DNA of 64,000 bases from Candidatus Gastranaerophilales bacterium (GCA_944324385.1 CALUWD010000001.1:59327-123326), one strand, 5' to 3'; counted from the first letter of the stretch, positions 37,217 to 45,516 are shown. Notes: a model not told the origin generated them from the letters alone. Made by a program: numbers and translations.

Positions 37217-37549
37217 ATGCTGGATAGAATATCTAATGACAGAAATGAAGCTATTTCGCAAAACAGCATAAGTAAAATATCTTCACTTGGTTCATCAGGA
37301 ATTTATAACACTGACGATTCTGACTTATTTGTAGATGAGTCTAGTATATCTAATGCTGCAATCAGACTTTATGAACGCGAACGAGATGTGCAAAAGTTCA
37401 CAAAGCTTGCTCTGAGTGATATGGATGATAAAAGTGCAGATGCTCTTGTTATTTCAAAGGCGTTTGATGGGGAAATTTCAATTGACGATAATGATGCGAT
37501 ATTTTCACTGTTATCAAATGAAGACTTTTTAAATGAAATTGCTTCATAG
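37217..37549 (+). CDS. Small acidic protein of unknown function
   Basis: The 110-residue acidic protein is rich in Ser, Asp and Ile, with a low-complexity N-terminus (SQNSISKISSLGSSG) and a helical C-terminal half (AAIRLYERERDVQKFTKLALSDMDDKSADALVISKAFDG). It has no signal peptide or membrane segment. It lies 79 bases after the CHAP gene on the same strand and has its own AAGGA/GGGA ribosome site. Its last 17 bases overlap the next gene. Size, charge and position would fit a partner or chaperone of the CHAP protein, but nothing proves this. Confidence 0.65.
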   Translation: MLDRISNDRNEAISQNSISKISSLGSSGIYNTDDSDLFVDESSISNAAIRLYERERDVQKFTKLALSDMDDKSADALVISKAFDGEISIDDNDAIFSLLSNEDFLNEIAS

Positions 37550-37982
37550 GTTAAAAAGGTTTTATTACCTTTATATTCTTAAAAGAAAATATTACCGCAG
37601 CGGGAAATGTAACTGTTGCGGACGTTGTTGTGAAAAAATTTATGTAAAGCATGGAAAAAATATACTAACTGATGAGGAAGTTTTTAAAAAGTTGCAAAAT
37701 ATGCACTCGTTTTACGAAAACCTTGAGGTTGTAGGTAAAGATGAAACAGGCTTGATATTCAGGTGTAACCACCTTGACCCCCAAACGCGTCTTTGCAGAA
37801 ATCATAAAAATAGGGATAGAATTTGCAGAGATTACCCTCAGGAAGAAATTTTTATGATGGGTGCAGATTTAAGTGAAAATTGCGGTTATAAATTTACCCC
37901 TATTGTACCATTTGCAGAGGTTTTTGATAAGGTTATGAAATCAAAAAAGCAAAACAATGAGTGCAAATTTTTTATTGATTAA
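37533..37982 (+). CDS. YkgJ-type cysteine-cluster (zinc/iron-chelating) protein
   Basis: The 149-residue protein has the CxxCxxCC arrangement at residues 24-33 (GKCNCCGRCCEK) and later cysteines in FRCNHLDPQTRLCRNHKNRDRICRDYP, matching the YkgJ/CxxCxxCC family of putative zinc or iron chelators. Its function is unknown. It overlaps the upstream small acidic gene by 17 bases. Its 3' end overlaps folP on the other strand by 11 bases. Confidence 0.82.
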   Translation: MKLLHRLKRFYYLYILKRKYYRSGKCNCCGRCCEKIYVKHGKNILTDEEVFKKLQNMHSFYENLEVVGKDETGLIFRCNHLDPQTRLCRNHKNRDRICRDYPQEEIFMMGADLSENCGYKFTPIVPFAEVFDKVMKSKKQNNECKFFID

Positions 37983-39120
37983 AAATTTCTCCAAATTTTA
38001 TGGCGTCATATGTTTTTTTAACGTTATGAACTCTAATGTAGTCAATTCCTTTTGATGAAAAATATGCGCTTACCATTGCGCTCATTTCATCAGCATCTTT
38101 TGGATTTGTAACATTTGCAAGTTGTTGAATAAATCTTTTTCTTGAGACCCCTGCTAAAATTTCATAACCAAGGCTTTTAAATTCTTCTATCCTTGCCATA
38201 AGCTCTATGTTTTGTTCGTAATTTTTTGCAAAGCCAAAACCTACATCAATTATAATATTTTCAGGGTTGACCCCTTCACTTATGGCAAAATCGCATTGTT
38301 TTTTTAATTCAAAATATATTTCATCAATCAAATTTTCATAATTACACATATTATCCATATCTTTTGGGGTCGAGCGTGAGTGCATAATGACAATTTTTGC
38401 ATTGCTTTTTGCAATTGTTTTTGCCATTTGGATGTCAAACCTTAGCCCTGAAACGTCATTTATAATGTCTGCGCCTTCATTAATACATATCTGTGCAACT
38501 TCTGAGCTTCTTGTATCAATACTAACAAGGATGTTTTTATGGTTTTCTTTTATATGTTTTATAATTGGTAAAATCCTTTTTATTTGAGTTTGTGAGTCAA
38601 TTTCATCGGCATTTGGGCGCGTGCTTTCTGCTCCAATGTCAATTATTTGTGCACCTTGTTCAATCATTTGCGCAATATGTCTTTTTGCATTTTCAAACTC
38701 TAAAAATTCTCCGCCATCAGAAAAAGAATTTTCTGTTAGGTTTAAAATGCCCATTATTTTTGATTTTGATTGTTTTTTGTATAAGAAAATCTGCCTAATA
38801 AGTCCTTGTGAAATTTTTTGTAATGATAAGTTTTTAGGCTGCTTTTTAAGTTTTTTTGATACCTCTATAATCTGAGTTATTGTGCCTGAGAGTATGCAAT
38901 TTGTTTTGTCAATTTTACAGTAAATTGTGCGTCTGTGTACTGCGCAATCGCAATCACAGCTTAGTGCTGTTTGTTTTAGGATATTTGCCTCAATTGGGCG
39001 TAAATCAAATATTTTGATGTTTATAAATTTATGCTTGTTTAACCCTATTTTTAGATAATCAGGGCTAAAACCCACATTAATAATTTCTTGTTCTATAAAG
39101 TTTTTTGAAATAATTTTCAT
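37972..39120 (-). CDS. folP: Dihydropteroate synthase, long form
   Basis: The 382-residue protein joins pABA to hydroxymethyl-dihydropterin pyrophosphate in folate synthesis. The TIM-barrel domain (residues 120-380) carries IMGILNLTENSFSDGG, IIDIGAESTRPN, VSIDTRSSEVA, IINDVSGL, VIMHSR and the C-terminal SRKRFI. The N-terminal 115 residues form an extra domain with a run of cysteines (SCDCDCAVHRRTIYCK). Extended DHPS of about 390 residues is known in some Clostridia and related anaerobes, where the extra domain has no assigned role. Convergent overlap with the YkgJ-type gene is 11 bases. Confidence 0.93.
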   Translation of the reverse strand: MKIISKNFIEQEIINVGFSPDYLKIGLNKHKFINIKIFDLRPIEANILKQTALSCDCDCAVHRRTIYCKIDKTNCILSGTITQIIEVSKKLKKQPKNLSLQKISQGLIRQIFLYKKQSKSKIMGILNLTENSFSDGGEFLEFENAKRHIAQMIEQGAQIIDIGAESTRPNADEIDSQTQIKRILPIIKHIKENHKNILVSIDTRSSEVAQICINEGADIINDVSGLRFDIQMAKTIAKSNAKIVIMHSRSTPKDMDNMCNYENLIDEIYFELKKQCDFAISEGVNPENIIIDVGFGFAKNYEQNIELMARIEEFKSLGYEILAGVSRKRFIQQLANVTNPKDADEMSAMVSAYFSSKGIDYIRVHNVKKTYDAIKFGEIFNQ

Positions 39121-39127
39121 AGTTAAA

Positions 39128-39155
39128 TTGCATTTTCTGATTTAGTACATATAAT
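39128..39155 (+). promoter_or_regulatory. Promoter of rplY
   Basis: TTGCAT (39128-39133) and TATAAT (39150-39155) are 16 bases apart. The leader of about 33 bases carries AGGAGA (39181-39186) upstream of the ATG at 39196. Confidence 0.6.
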
Positions 39156-39195
39156 AGAATAACATCAAAGTAATAAATTTAGGAGAAAAAATAAA

Positions 39196-39483
39196 ATGGC
39201 AGAATCTACCATCATCAAATTAAACGCTCAAGAGCGTGACACAGATAAAAACCCACGTCAAATAAGACAGGCTGGTTTCGTTCCTGCAACAGTATATGGT
39301 AAAGGTATGGAATCAAAAAATATTCAAATTTGTGCTCATGAATTTGAAATGAATACAAGAAATAACAGAGACGCAGTTTTTGAATTAGCAGTTGGCAAAG
39401 AAAAATTCAATGTTGTAATTCAAGAATTGCAAAAAAATTATTCAACAAATCAATTATTGAATATTGAATTTAAACTTGCATAG
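39196..39483 (+). CDS. rplY: Ribosomal protein bL25
   Basis: The 95-residue protein is the short (E. coli-like) form of bL25, which binds 5S rRNA. Recognisable parts are the N-terminal LNAQERDTDKNPRQIRQAGFVPATVYGKG and the central strand NVVIQELQKNYSTNQLLNIEF (in pieces). It lacks the C-terminal CTC extension. It is flanked by its own promoter and a strong terminator, so it is monocistronic. Confidence 0.92.
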   Translation: MAESTIIKLNAQERDTDKNPRQIRQAGFVPATVYGKGMESKNIQICAHEFEMNTRNNRDAVFELAVGKEKFNVVIQELQKNYSTNQLLNIEFKLA

Positions 39484-39494
39484 TCAATTTTTAT

Positions 39495-39528
39495 AAAAAA
39501 AGCCGCCTTGTTTGTTGGCGGCTTTTTT
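39495..39528. terminator. Bidirectional terminator after rplY
   Basis: A 12-13 bp stem (AAAAAAAGCCGCC / GGCGGCTTTTTT) with a 9-base loop separates rplY from the convergent small gene ending at 39536. Confidence 0.87.
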
Positions 39529-39535
39529 GTGTGCT

Positions 39536-39817
39536 TTATTCATCTTCATTGAAGGAGGTTGTAAAGCTTGTGCTTTGCGAGTTTAGGGAGTCTATAAAGT
39601 GTGTATAGCGCTCCATTCTAAGCTTTAGCCAACCTAGCATAGAATTTGAGCCTATAATTTTAACAATTCGAACCGATCCGAAACACTTCATTTTCGGATT
39701 GTACTTTTCCTCAAAAAATGTCTGACACTTGCAGTTTAGTTCGTCAACAAGGTCATAAAGCGTTTTTAGCCATGCGCTTTGCACATTGAGTTCATCAATT
39801 TTATATTCCAGTATCAT
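39536..39817 (-). CDS. Small conserved-looking hypothetical protein
   Basis: The 93-residue protein has a helical middle (SAWLKTLYDLVDELNCKCQTFFEEKYNP), then FGSVRIVKIIGSNSMLGWLKLRMERYTHFI and a Ser/Thr-rich acidic tail. It has no signal peptide or membrane segment. The gene is believable because a perfect AAGGAGG site lies seven bases before the ATG, and a terminator follows at its 3' end. The family is not recognised. Confidence 0.65.
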   Translation of the reverse strand: MILEYKIDELNVQSAWLKTLYDLVDELNCKCQTFFEEKYNPKMKCFGSVRIVKIIGSNSMLGWLKLRMERYTHFIDSLNSQSTSFTTSFNEDE

Positions 39818-39822
39818 ATCTT

Positions 39823-39829
39823 GCCTCCT
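39823..39829 (-). promoter_or_regulatory. Strong Shine-Dalgarno site of the 39817 gene
   Basis: The minus strand reads AAGGAGGCAAGATATG. The AGGAGG core supports translation of the small open frame starting at 39817, which otherwise has no recognisable domain. Confidence 0.65.
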
Positions 39830-39948
39830 TGGCGAGCTGTGTAATAGTCTTTTAAAAGTCCTTTTGTCAGAATGTATGCGTTGATTTAATACTACTTATA
39901 TAGTATTATATATTTATTATATCAGATGTTTTGCAAAATTCTAGTGTC

Positions 39949-40293
39949 ATGAATAAAAATATAAAAATATTTTTAAACAATAAACAAATATTTGCGGATG
40001 TTTCCTTGCAAGAGTCCTTTCTAAAAAGATTTTTAGGGTTAATGTTTCAGCTAAAACCAAAAGACAGAAAAATCCTTATTTTTAAAAATGCCTTTTGGAT
40101 ACACTCGATTTTTTGTTTTTTTAAATTTGATGCAGTTTTTTTGGATGATAATTTTAGAGTAATTGCATACAAAAGTAATATTCCACCTTTTTTAATTTTA
40201 AAACCTGTTTTTGGAGCAAAATATGTTCTTGAAATTATAAATATGTGTTTAGATGTAAAAATTGGTGATAAAATAGTTATTGATGAACACTGA
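39949..40293 (+). CDS. DUF192 family protein
   Basis: The 114-residue protein matches DUF192: an N-terminal strand pair, then FLKRFLGLMF, ILIFKNAFWIHSIFCFFKFDAVFLDDNFRVI and a C-terminal LEIINMCLDVKIGDKIVI (in pieces). The family fold is a small beta barrel of unknown function that is often secreted; no signal peptide is seen here. The ATG at 39949 is preferred over a TTG at 39931. It overlaps uvrC by 11 bases, so both are probably cotranscribed. Confidence 0.8.
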   Translation: MNKNIKIFLNNKQIFADVSLQESFLKRFLGLMFQLKPKDRKILIFKNAFWIHSIFCFFKFDAVFLDDNFRVIAYKSNIPPFLILKPVFGAKYVLEIINMCLDVKIGDKIVIDEH

Positions 40294-41947
40294 TATTAGA
40301 CAGCAAATAAAGCTTATGCCAAAGCTTCCTGGGTGTTATCAATATTTTGATAAGACAGGTGAGATAATTTACATTGGCAAGGCAAAAAATCTTTACAATC
40401 GCGTAAATAGTTATTTTATAGGCAAGAAAGACTCGCCAAAACTACAAGTTATGGTGCCTCAAATTGTACGTGTTGAGTGCATTGTTGTAAATACTGAGGT
40501 TGAGGCTTTAATACTTGAGTCTGAATTAATAAAAAAATATAAGCCTAAATATAATATTTTACTTAAGGATGACAAAAAATTCCCCTATTTTTTGATTACT
40601 GACGAGGAGTATCCAAGGATTACGGTTGTTAGAAAAGCAAATAAAAATATGCTAAAGGGCAAGTATTTTGGCCCATATACCGATTCTCGCGCTATGTATT
40701 GTACGCTTGAAACATTGGGCAAAATTTTCCCCTTAAAAAAATGTAAAACACCAAAGTTTAAAAGCCGTCCTTGCCTCTACTACGACATTGGACAGTGCTG
40801 CGCACCTTGTCAGAAATTAATTTCGAGTGAGGACTATAAAAAGATTTTAAAAGATGTCGAACTTTTTTTGTCTGGTAAACAAAACGAGCTTTTAAAAGCC
40901 TTAGAATTTGAAATGAAACGCGCAAGTGACAATCTTGAATTTGAAAAAGCTGCCAGATATCGCGACAGTTACAAAGATATTCAAAAGACAATGGAAAAAC
41001 AAAAGGTTGTCAGTGAAAATACAAGAATTAATCAGGATTATATTGGTATTGTAAAATCCGAGAGTATGTATTGCGCGACTATTTTGCAGGTAAGACAGGG
41101 CAGATTAATTAATAAAAAAGATTTTACTTTCTCACACATTGCAAATACTGAATCTAACGATGTTAACGAGATTATACAAGCTGTACTTAGGGAGTATTAT
41201 GCAATTATAACTGACACTGAAATACCAACTAAAATTACGCTACCGCAACAACTTGATGATATCGAGCTTTATGAAAAATGGTTAAGTGGCAGGTTGGGTA
41301 AGTGCGTAAAAATATCTGATGCTAAATCTCAGCGTGACAAGGAAATGCTCTTAATGGCGCAAAATACTGCAGAATTTAACCTTGAGCAGGCAAAATTAAA
41401 AGAGCTTTCAAATATTCAAAATGACTATAATGAAGTTGGCACTTATCTTATGGAAAAACTAAATTTGCGTAAATTTCCTCATACCATTGAGTGTTATGAT
41501 ATTTCTCATATTCAAGGTACAAATACTGTAGCTTCTGGTGTTTACTTTGAAAATGGTATGCCAAAAAAATCAAAATATAGAAAATATAAACTAAGAACAA
41601 TTGAAAAAGGCGAAGTTGACGATTTTAAAAGTATGCGCGAAATTCTAACGCGTCGTTTTAAAAGAATTAAGAAGGGCGAGATTGAACCTCCTGATTTAAT
41701 TATTATCGATGGTGGTAAGGGGCAACTGTCAAGTGTAGTTCAAGTTATGAAAGAAATGGACCTTGATTTAGATATTGTATCTCTTGCAAAGCGTGAGGAA
41801 GAAGTGTTTTTGCCAAACTGTTCAACACCTGTAATTCTTGCACTTAATTCACCTGCTCTGCACCTTTTTCAAAGAATTAGGGATGAAGCACACAGGTTTG
41901 CAATTACATTCCACAGGCAATTGCGCTCAAAAAATATGACACGTTAA
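40283..41947 (+). CDS. uvrC: Excinuclease ABC subunit C lacking the C-terminal HhH domain
   Basis: The 554-residue protein has the N-terminal GIY-YIG nuclease (PGCYQYFDKTGEIIYIGKAKNLYNRV) and a cysteine motif (RPCLYYDIGQCCAPC). The UVR UvrB-binding segment lies near residue 205 (FEKAARYRD). The RNase H-like 5' nuclease follows, with ECYDISHIQGTNTVASGVYF and IIDGGKGQL. It stops at RDEAHRFAITFHRQLRSKNMTR, just where other UvrC proteins continue into the (HhH)2 DNA-binding domain. The stop overlaps the convergent glycosyltransferase gene. UvrC should make the 3' incision, and the 5' incision may be weakened. Confidence 0.93.
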   Translation: MNTDIRQQIKLMPKLPGCYQYFDKTGEIIYIGKAKNLYNRVNSYFIGKKDSPKLQVMVPQIVRVECIVVNTEVEALILESELIKKYKPKYNILLKDDKKFPYFLITDEEYPRITVVRKANKNMLKGKYFGPYTDSRAMYCTLETLGKIFPLKKCKTPKFKSRPCLYYDIGQCCAPCQKLISSEDYKKILKDVELFLSGKQNELLKALEFEMKRASDNLEFEKAARYRDSYKDIQKTMEKQKVVSENTRINQDYIGIVKSESMYCATILQVRQGRLINKKDFTFSHIANTESNDVNEIIQAVLREYYAIITDTEIPTKITLPQQLDDIELYEKWLSGRLGKCVKISDAKSQRDKEMLLMAQNTAEFNLEQAKLKELSNIQNDYNEVGTYLMEKLNLRKFPHTIECYDISHIQGTNTVASGVYFENGMPKKSKYRKYKLRTIEKGEVDDFKSMREILTRRFKRIKKGEIEPPDLIIIDGGKGQLSSVVQVMKEMDLDLDIVSLAKREEEVFLPNCSTPVILALNSPALHLFQRIRDEAHRFAITFHRQLRSKNMTR

Positions 41948-42930
41948 AAACCTAATATCATACCTATTTTTTCAAAAAATGTAAGTTTTATTATGCTATC
42001 AAGTTCTTTTGAGAAAAGAATTTTTATGAAATTGACATCACTTACGCATTTTCTTAAAAAGTCTTTAAAAAACACTCTGTTTAGGTTGTATGGCGTATGT
42101 GGTTTTTCGTTGTTTAGTAGATTTTTTACATGCAATACAAAGCCAATTATTTCAGCTAAATCTCTTGAAGTAACGATTTTATCGTCGCGATATTTGTCAA
42201 TAATTTTTATTAAATCGCTACAATCTAGACTAAAATGCCTTGCCTGTGCCTTAAACATAAGTTTTTGCGAGCCAGCACTTTGTATGTAAGTTTTTCTTTT
42301 TGAAATATTGCTTGTATTCCACCTGTATTTTACAAGGACATCTTCAAGATTTTCATATTTTAAATCTTCAATGTATTTTAGCCACATTCCATAGTCTTCG
42401 CAAACATCATTTTCTTGGTTATACCTGATGTTGTGGTTATCCATGGTAGATTTTCTAATCATTGCTGTTGAGTGGCAAATACAATTATGTGAAAAAATCA
42501 TTGTATATTTTATTGTTTCGTTATCAGTTGGAAATTTTACCACCTGATTTTTTGGAATTTTTTCAAATGCTGAACCTAAAATATCAATTTCAGGGTGTTG
42601 CTCCATGTAATTAAACTGAATTTCTAGCCTTTGTGGGTCAGAAATGTCATCAGAATCCATTCGTGCTATGTATTTTCCGCGTGCAATGTCTAAAGCTCTA
42701 TTTGGTGTACCAATTAGCCCAAGATTTTTTTCATTACGAAGGTAAACAATCCTTGAGTCAGTGTAACTGTCGACTGTTTTTTTAATGTAATCTTTTGAGC
42801 AATCATCAACAATTATAAGTTCTAAATCTCGTAGGGTTTGATTTAAAATACTCTCAATTGCTTCCCTAAACTCTTTTTCATCTGTGTTGTACACAGGCAT
42901 TATAACGCTGATTTTAGTTTCTAATTCCAT
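41944..42930 (-). CDS. Family 2 glycosyltransferase
   Basis: The 328-residue cytoplasmic protein has a GT-A fold domain in residues 1-230: ISVIMPVYNTDEKEFREAIESIL, the nucleotide-binding LIIVDDCSKDY, and the metal motif ARMDSDDISDP. The C-terminal 90 residues are helical with an amphipathic tail that may touch the membrane. It probably builds a surface polysaccharide or lipooligosaccharide. It is part of a three-gene transferase group with GT8 and GT6 genes, each in alternating orientation. Its 3' end overlaps uvrC by four bases. Confidence 0.9.
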   Translation of the reverse strand: MELETKISVIMPVYNTDEKEFREAIESILNQTLRDLELIIVDDCSKDYIKKTVDSYTDSRIVYLRNEKNLGLIGTPNRALDIARGKYIARMDSDDISDPQRLEIQFNYMEQHPEIDILGSAFEKIPKNQVVKFPTDNETIKYTMIFSHNCICHSTAMIRKSTMDNHNIRYNQENDVCEDYGMWLKYIEDLKYENLEDVLVKYRWNTSNISKRKTYIQSAGSQKLMFKAQARHFSLDCSDLIKIIDKYRDDKIVTSRDLAEIIGFVLHVKNLLNNEKPHTPYNLNRVFFKDFLRKCVSDVNFIKILFSKELDSIIKLTFFEKIGMILGF

Positions 42931-42974
42931 AATTACAAATTCTTTTCAATCTATGTTTATGATAATATAAAAAT

Positions 42975-43904
42975 ATGAAAAAGCTACATATAAGTTTATC
43001 AACTGATGATAATTACGCAAAATATGCTGCGACAGTTATCTTAAGCATTCTCAAAAATAAGCATGATAATGAGGAACATGTTTTTCATATTCTTTATTCA
43101 AGCTTGCGTGATGAAAATATAAATAAACTCAAAAATATGGGTAATGTTGTTTTTCATAAAATAGACAATTCTATTTTTGCTCCATATTTTAACAATGGCG
43201 TTTGTCAAAATGTTACCATACCAACGTTGTACAGGCTAAAGTTACCTACGCTTTTGTCTGATGTTGATAGAATTCTCTATTTGGACTGTGATTTAGTTGT
43301 TTTAAACAGCCTGAGCGAGCTTTACTATACTGATTTTGCACAAAACGAGTATGCTGCTGCTGTACCTGATTTAGGCTTTAACCTGCATATGGATAGAATG
43401 GGCTTTGTTAATAATGGGCAAGATTTTTATTTTAATGCTGGAGTTTGCTTACTTGATTTAGAAAAAATGCGCAGGGATGATATTGAACAAAAAATGTTTG
43501 AATATTTAAAAGAAAATTGGCAAAATATAAGCTATTGTGATCAGGATGTTATGAACGCTGTTTTGCTGGGTAATGTGAAAAAACTTGATAGAAAGTACAA
43601 TTTTATTACGCCTAATTTTTATTTTTTGAATAATTCAGATCAAACAATAGTTCATTTCGCAGGTGTAAAACCTTGGAAAATAGGTTTTTATAACCCATAT
43701 CGTGAAATTTTTTGGCAGTATTATATGCAAAGTCCGTTTTCTGATGATAAAAAGCAAGTTAGTGTAATGAAAAATGTAAAACTTATGCACAAAAAAATTA
43801 TGCAAATTCTTTTGTACCTTAAAATGTATCCTTTGTTTTTCTTCAGCAAAGTTAGATTGCATGATTTTATGCGCATTGTTAAAAATATCGAATTTAACAA
43901 TTAA
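42975..43904 (+). CDS. Family 8 glycosyltransferase (LgtC/WaaJ-like)
   Basis: The 309-residue protein has the GT8 plan: the N-terminal LHISLSTDDNYAKYAATVILSIL, the DxD metal motif in RILYLDCDLVVLNSL, and NAGVCLLDLEKMR. The catalytic region YCDQDVMNAVLLGNVKKLDRKYN comes next, and a C-terminal HFAGVKPW. GT8 enzymes of this type add galactose or glucose from UDP-sugars to lipooligosaccharide cores. The basic C-terminal 50 residues are likely membrane-associated. The stop overlaps the convergent GT6 gene by four bases. Confidence 0.92.
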   Translation: MKKLHISLSTDDNYAKYAATVILSILKNKHDNEEHVFHILYSSLRDENINKLKNMGNVVFHKIDNSIFAPYFNNGVCQNVTIPTLYRLKLPTLLSDVDRILYLDCDLVVLNSLSELYYTDFAQNEYAAAVPDLGFNLHMDRMGFVNNGQDFYFNAGVCLLDLEKMRRDDIEQKMFEYLKENWQNISYCDQDVMNAVLLGNVKKLDRKYNFITPNFYFLNNSDQTIVHFAGVKPWKIGFYNPYREIFWQYYMQSPFSDDKKQVSVMKNVKLMHKKIMQILLYLKMYPLFFFSKVRLHDFMRIVKNIEFNN

Positions 43905-44695
43905 AATTTTATATTTGTGATTTTAGAAATCCAATATTTTAAAGGTGTAATTTTTTTATCTGTAATTCCTCTAAGGTATGAATGTCCGCCATATTTCCAA
44001 TGTTTTTTATCTAAAAGCAGACCTTTCCTGTTTTTTGTGTAACCTTTTATCCTCCAATTTTCCGGTATTGCGTACTCAGGAGGTATAATTAAGGGATTTT
44101 TGTCCACCAGATACTTATTCATATGGCTTTCGTCATGCCAGATAGCTATTATGCCGTTTTGAAAATCCTTTCTAATTGAATCTTCTATATCTTGACACAT
44201 TTTTAGGTATTCTTTTTTCCTACCACCATGTACCCCGCTCATAAAATAGTGCTTGCCCTCGCCAATTGGAATGTAGGCAAGTGACTCTTTGTTTCTTTCG
44301 TATGGAAATTTATCAGGTGTAGATTTTAGCTTGTGATTTACCCATTCGCAAACGCAAATGTAACCATTTTCTTTTTGTGGCAGAATTTCATCACCAATCG
44401 GGGCGATAAATTTCATATTTGCATTAAAATGGAATAAATAATCGCAATCATCGTATAGTTTTTTGCCACTTAAAAGTATTGCGAATTTATCGCATACACT
44501 AATTGGCCATTTTGATGATTGTGCGAATATTCTTGTTACATCGTCGTTTTCTTCAAAATTTATATGTGGAGAATCTGTAAAAACAAAGTAATGAACATTA
44601 TGATTTTTAAAAAGAAACTGCTTAGCGCTTTTGTAAAATTCGTCCCAAAAGCATGTATATCTTCCTGTTGCTAAATATAAAACACCAATATTCAT
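43901..44695 (-). CDS. Family 6 glycosyltransferase (ABO blood-group type) with NAN motif
   Basis: The 264-residue protein matches GT6, the family of the human ABO transferases: IGVLYLATGRYTCFWDEFYKSA, VHYFVFTDS, the central FHFNANMKF, FMSGVHGGRKKEYLKMC, and WHDESHMNKYLVDKNP. In animals the centre is DVD; bacterial members have NxN, as here (NAN), and work without metal. They transfer alpha-Gal or alpha-GalNAc to fucosylated acceptors. The ATG at 44693-44695 is chosen because the longer open frame (to 44971) runs over the divergent lipoprotein gene and gives low-complexity sequence. Confidence 0.88.
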   Translation of the reverse strand: MNIGVLYLATGRYTCFWDEFYKSAKQFLFKNHNVHYFVFTDSPHINFEENDDVTRIFAQSSKWPISVCDKFAILLSGKKLYDDCDYLFHFNANMKFIAPIGDEILPQKENGYICVCEWVNHKLKSTPDKFPYERNKESLAYIPIGEGKHYFMSGVHGGRKKEYLKMCQDIEDSIRKDFQNGIIAIWHDESHMNKYLVDKNPLIIPPEYAIPENWRIKGYTKNRKGLLLDKKHWKYGGHSYLRGITDKKITPLKYWISKITNIKF

Positions 44696-44801
44696 TTTTC
44701 CCCCATTTTTTCTTATAGTACAACATTTTTGAAACTTTGTAAAAATGTTTAATTTATGGTTTAAAATTTTTTTATAAGTGTTATAATGGTAGTAATAGAT
44801 T

Positions 44802-45140
44802 ATGATGGTTGAAGCTAGTAAAAAATTGTTGTCTTGTTGTTTGGGGCTCGCACTACTTTCCTTTTGCGCCATTATTTTGTGTGGTTGTGGTGACAAGCAA
44901 AATGTTATAAATACCCACAAAATGCCAGGACACAAGGTGAGTGAATTAATTAAAATGGTCCCAGCCATCAAGCAAACCAGTAATGATGGCCCTTTGACAA
45001 AAACAAAATCTGGGGTTTATATATACAAGGATAATTCAACAGTTAATACATCGGGGTACAGATTTAATTTCAAGGAAAAAACTGACATAGGACCAACTGA
45101 TGTAAGATTTGATGCTGAGCATTTTAGGACTAGATATTGA
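44802..45140 (+). CDS. Small putative lipoprotein
   Basis: The 112-residue protein has a signal peptide with hydrophobic core LGLALLSFCAIIL and an LCGC lipobox, giving a mature lipoprotein of about 85 residues. The mature part is polar, with VSELIKMVPAIKQ and GVYIYKDNSTVNTSGYRFNF segments. An extended -10 (TGTTATAAT, 44779-44787) lies about 14 bases before the ATG, so the leader is very short. It is followed after 13 bases by a BlaI/MecI-type regulator gene on the same strand. The family is not recognised. Confidence 0.65.
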   Translation: MMVEASKKLLSCCLGLALLSFCAIILCGCGDKQNVINTHKMPGHKVSELIKMVPAIKQTSNDGPLTKTKSGVYIYKDNSTVNTSGYRFNFKEKTDIGPTDVRFDAEHFRTRY

Positions 45141-45153
45141 TAAGGAAAATGAT

Positions 45154-45516
45154 ATGAATTTTAAACATGGTTCACTTGAGAGCATAATATTAAATGCAAT
45201 GTGGGAATTGGAGAAATCAGGATTGTATAAAAATTCAGTAAAAGAAGTTTATGAATTTTTATCAAAAACCGACAGTACAAAACGTGCATATACTACTATT
45301 AAAACTGTAATGGATAGATTGTATGAAAAAGAAGTATTGTTGAGAATAAAACAGGGTAAAAAGTTCTTTTATCGCACTGCTTACTCAAATTCAGATATCA
45401 TAATCACGTCACTGAGAAAAATTGCAACTCAATACTGTAATGGCGATATGAGTAAATTAATGCACATTACAAAATCAATGTGCGAAAATGATGGTCAGAT
45501 TTTAATGGTGAATTAA
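45154..45516 (+). CDS. BlaI/MecI/CopY family transcriptional regulator
   Basis: The 120-residue protein has the winged-helix of BlaI/MecI: ESIILNAMWELEKSGLYKNSVKEVYEFLS, then RAYTTIKTVMDRLYEKEVLLRIKQGKKFFYRTAYS (in pieces) with the recognition helix TTIKTVMDRL. The C-terminal part is a short dimerisation region. The usual BlaR/MecR membrane sensor peptidase is not in the window. The ATG at 45154 has AAGGA upstream; an earlier in-frame start at 45109 overlaps the lipoprotein gene. It may control its own operon, but no clear inverted-repeat operator was found. Confidence 0.87.
   Translation: MNFKHGSLESIILNAMWELEKSGLYKNSVKEVYEFLSKTDSTKRAYTTIKTVMDRLYEKEVLLRIKQGKKFFYRTAYSNSDIIITSLRKIATQYCNGDMSKLMHITKSMCENDGQILMVN

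Noticed and set aside
44696..44971. N-terminal extension of the GT6 gene to 44971
   Set aside because: The extension is low-complexity and overlaps the divergent lipoprotein gene. The GT6 family begins at the methionine at 44695.
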